A stretch of 8,502 bases of DNA from an uncultured Clostridium sp. (GTDB taxonomy: Bacteria; Bacillota; Clostridia; Clostridiales; Clostridiaceae): contig CAMNZV010000056.1 in NCBI GenBank assembly GCA_946575275.1, positions 1 through 8,502 on the forward strand, written 5' to 3'. The position numbers were made by a program, and so were the translations under genes. A model generated the notes under the pieces. It was not told the DNA's origin and searched no databases. It was given only the letters and a program-made list of their open reading frames with translations. Numbering within the stretch: position 1 is the first letter of the stretch; each line of letters starts with the position of its first letter. Below, one piece after another: positions 1-7,592 of this stretch.

Positions 1-225
1 AATTAATGCTTGTTTTAGTCTACATCTACCTTCTACAACATCGAAAATCGTATATACAATTCTATTTTCAAGTCCCATTAAAACATCTAAATTTCTAAGA
101 CCTGTATCACCATCAATAACAACCACCTTTTTTCCAAGAGCTGCAAGGGCAGTTCCAATATTTGCTGTTGTTGTTGTTTTTCCTACACCACCTTTACCTG
201 ATGTAATTACTATAGATTCTCCCAT
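1..225 (-). CDS. minD: Septum site-determining ATPase MinD (N-terminal 75 codons; gene runs off the window)
   Basis: MinD is a ParA/Mrp-type P-loop ATPase. It dimerises on ATP, binds the membrane through a C-terminal helix and recruits MinC, so that FtsZ rings form only at mid-cell. The visible part starts [18 protein letters not shown], which contains the deviant Walker A motif (residues 10-17, both Lys present) typical of the family. It is followed by [19 protein letters not shown] (38-56), the switch I/A' region, which is near-identical to MinD of Bacillus and other Firmicutes. The ATG at 223-225 is preceded by a strong GGAGGT ribosome site at 235-240. The gene lies 21 bases after minC, so the two are surely co-transcribed. 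The frame is open to base 1. The rest of the ATPase, the membrane helix and any following minE lie outside the window. Confidence 0.95.
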   Translation of the reverse strand, partial: MGESIVITSGKGGVGKTTTTANIGTALAALGKKVVVIDGDTGLRNLDVLMGLENRIVYTIFDVVEGRCRLKQALI

Positions 226-246
226 TATTATAATACCTCCATAAAT

Positions 247-897
247 TTATATATATTTGTTATTTAAATATGGCTCTACAATGATAACATTGTCTTTAGC
301 CTTTGCCACTTCTGGATACATAGGTTTCTCTGAATCAGGAGAAATTGTTATTATGTCTCCTATTTTAAGAATCTCTGGTTGAAGTGAAAATGCAGCAATA
401 ATTGCATTTGTATTTCCACCTTCTCCTGCAAAAACGTTTCCTTTAATACATCCAAGAACAATTATATTTCCACCTGCATGGACTTCTGCTCCATTATTAA
501 CATCTCCAATAATAACAATATTACCAGAATAACTAATACTTTGCCCACCCCTTACTGCTTTTCTTATAAATTTTGTTTTTCCTTCATAAACTCCACCAAA
601 AACCTTATTATCTTCATTTAATTCAGTGCATGTTTCATCATCAATGTCCTCAAATATTATTTCCTTAACTTTTATTTCTTCAAATAGTAATTCTTTTAGC
701 TTAACTACATCCTCATCTGAAAAATATGCAAGTTTTGTAGTTATACATAATGTAGAATTAATATAAAACACTTTTCCCTTTGATAGCTTTTCTACTAATT
801 CACTTAACATTTCTTCAAAGTCACTATATTTATCAAAATCAATATGTACATTTAGCCCTTCTTTATTGCCTTTAATGACTATCCCTTTATTAACCAT
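247..897 (-). CDS. minC: Septum site-determining protein MinC
   Basis: MinC is the FtsZ-assembly inhibitor that MinD carries to the membrane. The protein is 216 aa, normal for the family. Residues about 5-80 match the weakly conserved N-terminal domain that attacks FtsZ. Residues about 107-207 form the C-terminal beta-helix domain that dimerises and binds MinD, seen in GNIVIIGDVNNGAEVHAGGN (125-144) followed by IIVLGCIKGNVFAG (145-158) and the later IIAAFSLQPEILKIG (166-180). The usual RSGQ surface motif reads RGGQ here (116-119). The ATG at 895-897 has a GGAGG site at 904-908 with 6-base spacing, which fixes the start. A 150-base gap with its own promoter-like sequence and a terminator-like hairpin separates it from the PBP2 gene, so minC probably heads a separate min transcript. 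The identification is secure. Confidence 0.95.
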   Translation of the reverse strand: MVNKGIVIKGNKEGLNVHIDFDKYSDFEEMLSELVEKLSKGKVFYINSTLCITTKLAYFSDEDVVKLKELLFEEIKVKEIIFEDIDDETCTELNEDNKVFGGVYEGKTKFIRKAVRGGQSISYSGNIVIIGDVNNGAEVHAGGNIIVLGCIKGNVFAGEGGNTNAIIAAFSLQPEILKIGDIITISPDSEKPMYPEVAKAKDNVIIVEPYLNNKYI

Positions 898-927
898 TGG
901 AAACCTCCACCAACTCTTTTCCCATTT

Positions 928-956
928 TTCTAAGTAATAAGACCTTTTACTTAGAA
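928..956. repeat. Perfect 10-bp inverted repeat across the predicted minC transcription start
   Basis: The arms TTCTAAGTAA (928-937) and TTACTTAGAA (947-956) are exact reverse complements separated by 9 bases. One arm touches the last base of the candidate -10 box (956-961). Transcription on the minus strand would start near 949-950, inside that arm, so an RNA from this promoter would carry only part of the hairpin. Neither side has a run of U, so it is not a good terminator. The placement fits a repressor operator, or a leader hairpin in read-through RNA. The binding protein, if any, is unknown. Confidence 0.5.
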
Positions 957-985
957 TTATATCATTAAATTTAATATTTTGAAAA
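956..985 (-). promoter_or_regulatory. Candidate sigma-A promoter for minC-minD
   Basis: On the minus strand TGATATAAT (956-964) is a full consensus extended -10 element. TTTTCA at 980-985 matches four of six bases of the -35 consensus with an 18-base spacer. The start point would fall near 949-950, about 50 bases before the minC ATG. The -35 box overlaps the U-rich tail of the upstream hairpin, so the previous unit appears to end where this one begins. AT-rich DNA produces chance -10 boxes, but the extended TG and the position make this one the best promoter candidate in the window. Confidence 0.55.
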
Positions 986-1044
986 TGAAATTTTAAAGCC
1001 CTATAGACTTTATCAACAATTTGGTAAAATCTATAAAGCTTTAA
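981..1044 (-). terminator. Long hairpin with U-rich tail after the PBP2 gene, probable intrinsic terminator
   Basis: In minus-strand RNA, bases 1044-1021 pair with 1016-993. This gives 24 positions with 20 Watson-Crick pairs, three G-U wobbles (at 1000, 1001 and 1008), one A-C mismatch (1013/1024) and a 4-base loop (1017-1020). The stem starts 3 bases after the PBP2 stop codon. Two A residues follow it, and then the interrupted U tract UUUCAUUUU (982-990). The wobbles become C-A mismatches in plus-strand RNA, so the hairpin is oriented for the minus strand. The stem base is AT-rich and the U tract is broken, so termination may be partial. It could also serve as an RNA-processing or stability element. 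Confidence 0.6.
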
Positions 1045-1047
1045 TAA

Positions 1048-3918
1048 TTAATTTGTTTCTTTGTTATCACTTGGAATACTTGATAATATCTCACTAAATT
1101 GATAATTAGGATTTATAGCTAATATATCATCCTTAAAGTATTGTTCATATATTGCCTTTGCAACTGGAGCTACACTTCCTCCATGTCCTCCATCATATAC
1201 TACTCCAACAAATACAATTTCAGGATCATCTAGTGGTGCAAAACTTACATAAGTTGCATAAGGTGCACGACCATAGTCTGTTTGATCTGCCCTAAAATCT
1301 GCTGTACCAGTTTTACCACCAGTTTTTATTGGAAAATTCATAAAGGTTGCTGCGGCAGTTCCTGATTCATCTTCATTAACCTTACTCATACCTGAAATTA
1401 TTGCATTAACAGTAGAATCCTTAAGCTCAATTTTATCTAAGATCTCTGGCCCATATTCCTTAATAGTTTCTCCTTCTGGATTAGTTATTTTATCAACGAG
1501 ATGTAATTTATATCTTGTTCCTTTATTTACAATTGTTGATACATATTGTGCTAATTGTAGTGGAGTAAAGTTATTTAAACCCTGACCTATAGCTGCATTA
1601 ACTTCTTGAGCTGGGGATGTCATTGGTATACCTATATCATAGATAACATATTCTGCAATAGCTAAGGATACCTTCTCAGCCTGTTTATCTATATCAAATG
1701 TACCACCCTTATTTTCATATTCTTCCACATTCTTTTTATATAACTCTGATGAGTCCATTATATTTTTAATATCCTCACGAAGAGTCTTTGAATAACTATC
1801 ACTATTAGCTGAAATATTTTCATCACCAAATTTTTGTAATTCTTCTGTTATTTTAGCCTTTAAACTTGTTTTAGCCTTTTTTAATTCCTCTGAATCATCT
1901 TCTCTATCAGAATAATCAAAAGGTATAAAGCTATATCCTCTAAAAGAACCTGATTCTACTCCGTCTCTAATTGAAAATTTAACATTTGCAATAGTTGAAT
2001 TACTATAAGATTGAAAATTATAAACTTGCCCAAAATTTTCTGATATTTCTATTCCTGTACTAGGGTTTTCTTTTCCTTTTGGATCTACCCCAAGACCAAA
2101 TCTCCAAGCATATTTTGCTATACCGTTTAAACCTTCTACTTTACTTCCATTAGCTAAACCTTGCATATACAATCTATAGCCAATTTCATAAAAATAGTAG
2201 TTACAAGATACAGCTAAGGCACCCTCAACATTAACACTTCCATGACTTCCACCATAATTAGTATAAGCTAGACATTCTGGGGCAAAATCAGAACCAAACA
2301 CTTCTGGATGTACGTCAAATTTCCCTTTGTCATAAATCGTCTCCTCCGGTGTTACAACTCCACTTTCAAGCCCTGCAATCCCTGTCATAGGCTTAAAGGT
2401 TGACCCTGGTGGAATTAATCCTTGAGTTCCATAATTATAAAAAGGTCTTGGATATAAGTCATACATATCTTGCCTTACACCATTGCTATCCTTTGGGAAT
2501 AAATCATCAACTGTTTTACCTACTAATCCCTTAAGTTTTATATATTCCTCTCCATAGGCTTCCAAGTCTGGATTGAAGTATGCTTTAGTTTGTTCATCTG
2601 TTAATAACCCTGACAAAACGAAATCATTTGGATTGAAATTAGGTAAGGATACTAATGCTAATATCCTTCCTGTCTTTGCCTCTACAGCTATACAAGCTCC
2701 CCTATTTGCTGTTGTATACTTTGCATCAGTAGATATATTATCCATTGTACTTTGTAATGCTTCTTCGGCAACGTATTGCAAATTCTTATCTATTGATAAA
2801 TTTACATTATTACCTGGATATGCTTCTAATTTAAATAATTCCTCTGTTACTTTTCCCTTTGAATTTACCTTTACTGTTGTTCCTCCAGTTACTCCCTTTA
2901 GTTGTTCTTCAAAGGCTGATTCAATTCCTGATACTCCTATTAAATCTGATGATACATCATATCCTTTTAATTCATAATTCTCTTTATTAGATGTATTTAT
3001 AGATGATAAATATCCAATAACAGATGATGCTAAACTTCCATAAGGATAGCTTCTTGTTGGCTCTAAAGCTACATCTATTCCAGGAAGATCATTTTGTTTT
3101 TGTAATATTATTGATGCTGTATCCCATTTTAAATTACTAGTTATTGTTACTGATTTATATCCTTCAAAACTCTTCATTTTAAGTTGATCCTTAATAACTA
3201 TGTAATTTCGAAGCTTTTCATAAGAATAACCACTGCTTAGTATAAGCTCAGTTAATTCTTCACCTGACATTTCTGAATATTCCTTAGACTTTTCCTGACT
3301 TGGTTCTGGATCAACTAAATTAATTATATTGTAACTTTTAACTAAATAATAAAATACCTCCTCTGGAGTTATCTTATTAAGTTCTTCATTAACCTTGTCT
3401 ATTTCTGCCTCTGTTAAGTCCTTTTCCTCTGAGTTTAAATTAAGTTCTTTCTCAACAACCTCATTTAAACCTCTGTCACGTTTAAATCTTACATCTTCAG
3501 CTTTAACTAAATCTTCATCAGTATTTTCATACTTAATATACCAATTATTATTTTCATCTAATTTTAAATTTAATTCATCTTGAAATTTTTCACCATTTTT
3601 ATTTAATATATCTAATATAGAATCAACCGTTGTATAAAAGGCTTTATTTGCCTCCGTTGTTGATGTATATGTTAATGAAAAAGTTTGTGTATTGGTTGCT
3701 AAAACATTACCATTTCCATCAATAATTTTCCCTCTTGGTGCTTTTTCAGATACAAATCTAGTAGATGTTGTATTTGCCTTATCTTCATAATCTTCATGTC
3801 TATATACTTGCAGATAAATTAGTTTAATGGCTATTATTGTAAATATAATTGTCATTAAAATCAATAAATTAGTGTATCTTGTAATCTTCTTTTTCTTTTC
3901 TGTTTTATTAACAATCAT
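1048..3918 (-). CDS. mrdA: Penicillin-binding protein 2 (class B transpeptidase of the elongasome), enlarged
   Basis: This is the DD-transpeptidase that cross-links new lateral-wall peptidoglycan together with RodA and the MreBCD complex. A basic N-terminus is followed by one membrane segment (about 17-37). The pedestal begins with the family signature PRGKIIDGNGNVLATN (61-76). The penicillin-binding domain runs from about 405 and has all three active-site motifs: S506-T-F-K509 (in PPGSTFKP), S571-C-N573, and K869-T-G-T872. The IGQG..N.TPLQLA element is at 777-790. At 956 aa it is about 300 residues longer than E. coli PBP2 (about 630). The extra length lies in the pedestal (about 100-260) and inside the transpeptidase domain (about 430-495, and a charged stretch within about 640-765). 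Its ATG overlaps the mreD stop in ATGA, with GGAGG at 3930-3934 inside mreD, so translation is coupled. Its place after mreD separates it from division or sporulation paralogues (FtsI, SpoVD). No frameshift is seen. Confidence 0.93.
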   Translation of the reverse strand: MIVNKTEKKKKITRYTNLLILMTIIFTIIAIKLIYLQVYRHEDYEDKANTTSTRFVSEKAPRGKIIDGNGNVLATNTQTFSLTYTSTTEANKAFYTTVDSILDILNKNGEKFQDELNLKLDENNNWYIKYENTDEDLVKAEDVRFKRDRGLNEVVEKELNLNSEEKDLTEAEIDKVNEELNKITPEEVFYYLVKSYNIINLVDPEPSQEKSKEYSEMSGEELTELILSSGYSYEKLRNYIVIKDQLKMKSFEGYKSVTITSNLKWDTASIILQKQNDLPGIDVALEPTRSYPYGSLASSVIGYLSSINTSNKENYELKGYDVSSDLIGVSGIESAFEEQLKGVTGGTTVKVNSKGKVTEELFKLEAYPGNNVNLSIDKNLQYVAEEALQSTMDNISTDAKYTTANRGACIAVEAKTGRILALVSLPNFNPNDFVLSGLLTDEQTKAYFNPDLEAYGEEYIKLKGLVGKTVDDLFPKDSNGVRQDMYDLYPRPFYNYGTQGLIPPGSTFKPMTGIAGLESGVVTPEETIYDKGKFDVHPEVFGSDFAPECLAYTNYGGSHGSVNVEGALAVSCNYYFYEIGYRLYMQGLANGSKVEGLNGIAKYAWRFGLGVDPKGKENPSTGIEISENFGQVYNFQSYSNSTIANVKFSIRDGVESGSFRGYSFIPFDYSDREDDSEELKKAKTSLKAKITEELQKFGDENISANSDSYSKTLREDIKNIMDSSELYKKNVEEYENKGGTFDIDKQAEKVSLAIAEYVIYDIGIPMTSPAQEVNAAIGQGLNNFTPLQLAQYVSTIVNKGTRYKLHLVDKITNPEGETIKEYGPEILDKIELKDSTVNAIISGMSKVNEDESGTAAATFMNFPIKTGGKTGTADFRADQTDYGRAPYATYVSFAPLDDPEIVFVGVVYDGGHGGSVAPVAKAIYEQYFKDDILAINPNYQFSEILSSIPSDNKETN

Positions 3919-4412
3919 TTAAACTTATTCCTCCATGAAAATTCTTTTCCATCTTTATTATAAATTTTATAAACTAATCCGTAAGTAATTAACATAAATA
4001 TTGAATTATATATAGCTACATAAACACCCTTAATTAAATCAACATTTATCTCGAAAAAATATAATATAAAATATACTAAGGTGAATTTTAAAATTGTTCC
4101 AATAAAAATAGATACAATAGGAATTAATTTCTTTTCACGCCAAATTCCCTCACCTATAAATCCTGCAATAAAGCAAATCCACATATTAATAAGAGTATTT
4201 ATCCCAAATCCCTGAAAAAAGAATATATCTTGTAATAGTCCACTTATTATACCAATTATTATACCTTCAATTTCGCCATTTATTATAGAATAGCTTATTG
4301 CAAAAACAAATAACAAGCTAGGATAATTGCCATGTATGGATAAAAAAGGTGCTAATGTATTATCTAGAATCAATAATATAATAGACACTAATATTAATAT
4401 TATTCTTTTCAT
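3915..4412 (-). CDS. mreD: Rod shape-determining protein MreD
   Basis: MreD is an integral membrane protein of the elongasome that acts with MreC to couple MreB filaments to PBP2 and RodA. The 165-aa product is almost wholly hydrophobic, with about five or six membrane segments. These include 3-24, 31-44, 48-66, 72-88, 97-120 and 128-149, and the tail is basic (150-165). The family feature GEIEGIIIGIISGLLQDIFF (46-65), with a following Gly-Asn-rich turn (GFGIN, 68-72), is typical of MreD. The ATG at 4410-4412 has a GAGGTG site at 4417-4422 that overlaps the mreC stop codon, so translation is probably coupled to mreC. The gap to mreC is 8 bases, and the 3' end overlaps the PBP2 start by 4 bases. 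MreD sequences diverge quickly, so context supports the call as much as sequence does. Confidence 0.9.
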   Translation of the reverse strand: MKRIILILVSIILLILDNTLAPFLSIHGNYPSLLFVFAISYSIINGEIEGIIIGIISGLLQDIFFFQGFGINTLINMWICFIAGFIGEGIWREKKLIPIVSIFIGTILKFTLVYFILYFFEINVDLIKGVYVAIYNSIFMLITYGLVYKIYNKDGKEFSWRNKFK

Positions 4413-4420
4413 ACGTCACC

Positions 4421-5263
4421 TCAATTATATTTAATATCTCTACTATCTTTAGGTGCCACTATTAACAGTTCTTCTAATTTGTCAAAATCTACATAAGGTT
4501 TAACTATGGCACTTTTCATTACCTTAACTTTATCCTCTTCAACCTTAATAACTTCACCTATTCTTATTTCTTTAGGATATATTTCCCCATATCCAGAAGT
4601 TAATACTATGTCACCTTCCTTAACCTCTGAACTCATTGGTAAATATGATATTTTAGCTAATTTTTCATTGTTATTATTTGCATACCCCTCTAAAATTCCA
4701 CTGTTTTCTCTAGATTCTTCTAGCATAACACTAACTGATATATTTTTATTTACAATAGTTTCAACTATTGCCCAATTTTTTGCCACACTAGTAACCTTTC
4801 CAACTAGACCTTTTGATGCAATAACAATCATATTTTTTTGAACACCATCAATTTCACCTTTATCTGTAATTAATCCATTTATGATATTTCCCTTTGTTCC
4901 AATAATATTTGTTGATATATAATTATACTCTTCTCTAGAATCCTTAAATTCCAATAAATCCTTAAGTCTTTTATTTTCTTCTACAAGATCAGATTTTTCT
5001 GCAATTTCATCCTTTAATTTTTCATTTTCTTTTTCTAAATCTTTATTGGTAGCTTTGACTTCTGAAAAATTTAAAAAGAAGTCAACAAAATCCTTAACAC
5101 TCCTATTTAATCCATAGGTAATCTTTTGTATTGGACTTAAAGTGCTTCCTGCAACGCCTTCTAGCCCCTTTACATCTCTACTAGCTGAATATATTATTAA
5201 ACTTAAAAATGTAACTGACAGTACTATAATAGTAACTGCCAGCTTATTCTTTAGAAACTTCAT
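4421..5263 (-). CDS. mreC: Rod shape-determining protein MreC
   Basis: MreC is a bitopic scaffold that links cytoplasmic MreB and membrane MreD to PBP2 outside the membrane, and is thought to activate PBP2. The 280-aa protein has a short basic N-terminus, a membrane helix at about 8-26, and a heptad-rich charged coiled coil at about 68-106 (Glu/Lys/Leu rich). An extracellular double beta-barrel domain follows at about 115-270, with the hallmark stretch EGDIVLTSGYGEIYP (216-230) and IGEVIKV (235-241). This is the standard MreC layout and length. The gene begins only 3 bases after the mreB stop. Its ribosome site is weak (GAGAGAG at 5272-5278, inside the end of mreB), so it probably depends on ribosomes finishing mreB. 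It is followed by mreD after 8 bases. Confidence 0.95.
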   Translation of the reverse strand: MKFLKNKLAVTIIVLSVTFLSLIIYSASRDVKGLEGVAGSTLSPIQKITYGLNRSVKDFVDFFLNFSEVKATNKDLEKENEKLKDEIAEKSDLVEENKRLKDLLEFKDSREEYNYISTNIIGTKGNIINGLITDKGEIDGVQKNMIVIASKGLVGKVTSVAKNWAIVETIVNKNISVSVMLEESRENSGILEGYANNNNEKLAKISYLPMSSEVKEGDIVLTSGYGEIYPKEIRIGEVIKVEEDKVKVMKSAIVKPYVDFDKLEELLIVAPKDSRDIKYN

Positions 5264-5266
5264 ATG

Positions 5267-6280
5267 TTATTCTCTCTCATTTTTGCTAATTTTATCAAAG
5301 TCCTCAAGTGCTTTTCCTGCCCCAAGAACAACACAATCTAAAGGTGACTCAGCAATATGTACAGGCATATTGGTTTCCTTAGTAATTAATATATCTAATC
5401 CTTTTAATAATGCTCCTCCACCTGCAAGCATTATACCTTTATCCATAATATCTGCTGCTAGTTCTGGTGGTGTTTTTTCTAAGGTAGTTTTAATTGCTTC
5501 TATTATGGAGTATATTGGTTCTCTTAATGCCTCTCTAATTTGAACTTCAGATACTTCAATAATTTTAGGAAGACCTGTTACTAAATCTCTTCCCTTTATT
5601 TCCATACTTTCTTCTTCTTCAACTTTATATGCAGATCCAATTTTCATTTTTACTTGTTCTGCTGTTCTTTCACCGATCATTAAGTTATATTCTCTTTTTA
5701 TATATGCTATAATTGCTTGATCTAATTCATCACCAGCTACTCTTAGAGATTTACTTGTAACTATTCCACCTAATGAAATAATAGCAACTTCAGTTGTACC
5801 ACCACCAATATCTACAATCATGCTTCCTGTAGGTTCACTTACAGGTAATCCAGCTCCTATTGCAGCTGCCATTGGTTCTTCCATTAATACTACATCTTTT
5901 GCACCTGCAAGTTTAGTAGCTTCTTCTATTGCTCTTTTTTCAACTTCTGTAACACCTGATGGATAACAAACAATGATTCTTGGACTTTTAAATGAACTTT
6001 TGTTAGTTCCCTTTTCTATAAGTGACTTTATCATTATATGAGCCACATCAAAATCTGCAATAACTCCATCTTTTAGAGGTCTAATTGCAACAATGTTTCC
6101 AGGTGTTCTTCCTATCATTAATTTTGCCTCTGATCCCACTGCTAGTGGTCTTTTTGTTGTACTGTTTATAGCAACTACAGATGGTTCTCTAAGTACAACA
6201 CCTTTTCCTTTAACAAAGACAAGAGTATTTGCAGTACCTAAATCTATTCCCATGTCTCTATTTGATCCGAATAATCCCAT
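5267..6280 (-). CDS. mreB: Actin-like cell shape protein MreB
   Basis: MreB is the bacterial actin that forms membrane-bound antiparallel filaments and directs the elongation machinery around the rod. The 337-aa sequence has the phosphate-1 loop D13-LGTANT (13-19), the conserved [20 protein letters not shown] (58-77), the EEP active-site region (134-136), the phosphate-2 loop [10 protein letters not shown] (157-166) and the adenosine-binding loop [10 protein letters not shown] (285-294). The N-terminus MGLFGS is hydrophobic and could help membrane binding. Clostridia may carry paralogues such as Mbl or MreBH, but linkage to mreC and mreD supports MreB itself. The ATG at 6278-6280 has an AAAGGGG site (6290-6296) with 9-base spacing, placed in the 19-base gap after radC. 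Length and motifs are all normal. Confidence 0.97.
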   Translation of the reverse strand: MGLFGSNRDMGIDLGTANTLVFVKGKGVVLREPSVVAINSTTKRPLAVGSEAKLMIGRTPGNIVAIRPLKDGVIADFDVAHIMIKSLIEKGTNKSSFKSPRIIVCYPSGVTEVEKRAIEEATKLAGAKDVVLMEEPMAAAIGAGLPVSEPTGSMIVDIGGGTTEVAIISLGGIVTSKSLRVAGDELDQAIIAYIKREYNLMIGERTAEQVKMKIGSAYKVEEEESMEIKGRDLVTGLPKIIEVSEVQIREALREPIYSIIEAIKTTLEKTPPELAADIMDKGIMLAGGGALLKGLDILITKETNMPVHIAESPLDCVVLGAGKALEDFDKISKNERE

Positions 6281-6299
6281 TAATATATTCCCCTTTCAA

Positions 6300-6989
6300 T
6301 TATATGATTCCTTGTTCTTTTAAACTTATATATTTATGTTCGCCAATTATAATATGGTCCAATAATTCTATTCCAATAATTTTTCCACTTTCTTTGATTT
6401 TTTGGGTAATGTTTATATCCTCCCTGCTAGGAGATGGATCTCCTGAAGGATGATTGTGGCAAATAATTATAGAAGCACCACTATTTTTAATTGCTTCTTT
6501 GAAGATTTCTCTTGGATGAACAATTGATGAATTTAAGGTTCCTTTAAAAACATCTTTTACTTTTACAATTTCTGATTTTGTATTTAATACTAAAAGTTTT
6601 AAAATTTCTTGTGATAATGTTCCCATTTCAGCCATTAATAACTTTACAACATCAGTAGAACAACTTATTTTACTTCTTTTTATGTTAGCCCTTAAAGTAT
6701 TAAACCTTTTAAATAGTTCTCCAAGTGCCATTATTTGAGAGGCTTTAACCTTTTTTATGCCCTTTATACTAGTTATATCATTATAATTAATATCCACAAT
6801 GTTGTTAATTCCATCTAGTTTACTAATTACTTTCTGACTTAAGGATAAAACATTCTCCCCCCTAGTGCCACTACCAAGTATAATAGCAAGCAGTTCAGTA
6901 TTTGTTAAATTTTCTGCACCAAACAATAATAATTTTTCTATAGGTCTTTCTTCATATGGAAAATCTAAAATGTTTATATTTTTATCCAT
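6300..6989 (-). CDS. radC: RadC-family protein with helix-hairpin-helix and JAB/MPN domains
   Basis: This is the RadC (UPF0758) family. Residues 1-95 form the N-terminal part, with a helix-hairpin-helix-like stretch at about 72-92 (ITSIKGIKKVKASQIMALGE) that may touch DNA. Residues about 108-229 form a JAB1/MPN metalloprotease-like domain with an intact metal motif: H178-N-H180-P-S-G-D plus S188 and D191. The original link to DNA repair in E. coli was later attributed to another locus, and the true reaction is unknown; the family is often described as a DNA-associated or natural-transformation protein. The 229-aa length is normal. The start is supported by AAGGAG at 6997-7002 with 7-base spacing. 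Its place between maf and mreB is a long-conserved arrangement in Firmicutes and need not mean a role in cell shape. Confidence 0.93.
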   Translation of the reverse strand: MDKNINILDFPYEERPIEKLLLFGAENLTNTELLAIILGSGTRGENVLSLSQKVISKLDGINNIVDINYNDITSIKGIKKVKASQIMALGELFKRFNTLRANIKRSKISCSTDVVKLLMAEMGTLSQEILKLLVLNTKSEIVKVKDVFKGTLNSSIVHPREIFKEAIKNSGASIIICHNHPSGDPSPSREDINITQKIKESGKIIGIELLDHIIIGEHKYISLKEQGII

Positions 6990-7018
6990 TTATAAGCTCC
7001 TTATTTAGATTCATCCCC

Positions 7019-7588
7019 CTACATTATTTGTTTTAACATACTTTTTAATTTGTTTAACGGAAGTCCTACTACATTATAATAGCATCCATTTATTGATTCT
7101 ACAAAGGTTCCACCAAAGCCTTGAATTCCATATGCTCCTGCTTTATCCATAGGTTCATTACTTTCTATGTAATTATAAATTTCCAAATCATTTAATTTTG
7201 AAAATTTAACTGTTGTTATTACTGATTCCTTGAGTATTTTTCCACTTAAAGTATTAATTAACACCACACCAGTACAAACCTTATGTGTATTTCCACTTAA
7301 TTTCTTTAAAATGTTGTATGCATCATCCTTATTCTTAGGTTTTCCAATAACCATATTATCTATTGAAACTATAGTATCACAACCTATTATAATTGCATTT
7401 TTATTATCAGTTTTTTTTACTATATCATTAGCTTTTCCAAGTGCAATTTCTGTTGCATATTTCCCAATATCACCAGTGAAAATAACTTTATTTTCATCAT
7501 AAGAACTTACCTCTACCTTAAAATCCATTGTTAGTCTTTTTAATAATTCTTGCCTTCTTTCAGAGGCTGAAGCTAAAATTATAACCAA
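7019..7588 (-). CDS. maf: Maf-family nucleoside triphosphate pyrophosphatase (septum-formation inhibitor), TTG start
   Basis: Maf proteins hydrolyse nucleoside triphosphates (dTTP, UTP and modified pyrimidines in the YhdE branch) to monophosphate and pyrophosphate, and excess Maf blocks septation in Bacillus. The 189-aa product has the N-terminal substrate loop LASASERR (5-12; the family usually has SPRR), the catalytic Asp within GCDTIVSID (69-77, D71), GKP (82-84), and the C-terminal signature DKAGAYGIQGFGGTFVESI (148-166) followed by YNVVGLPL (171-178). The start codon is TTG at 7586-7588. An in-frame stop lies about 8 codons upstream with no ATG between, and the first internal ATG (codon 21) would lose the active-site loop. 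AGGAAGTGA (7593-7601) supplies the ribosome site. A gap of 29 bases separates it from radC. The pyrimidine-specific branch is my inference. Confidence 0.93.
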   Translation of the reverse strand: MVIILASASERRQELLKRLTMDFKVEVSSYDENKVIFTGDIGKYATEIALGKANDIVKKTDNKNAIIIGCDTIVSIDNMVIGKPKNKDDAYNILKKLSGNTHKVCTGVVLINTLSGKILKESVITTVKFSKLNDLEIYNYIESNEPMDKAGAYGIQGFGGTFVESINGCYYNVVGLPLNKLKSMLKQIM

Positions 7589-7592
7589 ATTA

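Noticed and set aside
2573..2977. 134-codon plus-strand open frame opposite the PBP2 gene
   Set aside because: It lies wholly antisense to a well-supported PBP2 region, has Ser/Phe/Pro-rich mirror composition, and shows no recognised domain or ribosome site. The same reasoning removes the plus-strand frames at 3395-3583, 4506-4841, 5142-5543, 6093-6323, 6229-6453 and 7230-7502.
1048..3918. PBP2 as a fusion or frameshifted assembly because of its 956-aa length
   Set aside because: One uninterrupted frame carries every family motif in order, and the extra residues are internal insertions, not an added recognisable domain.
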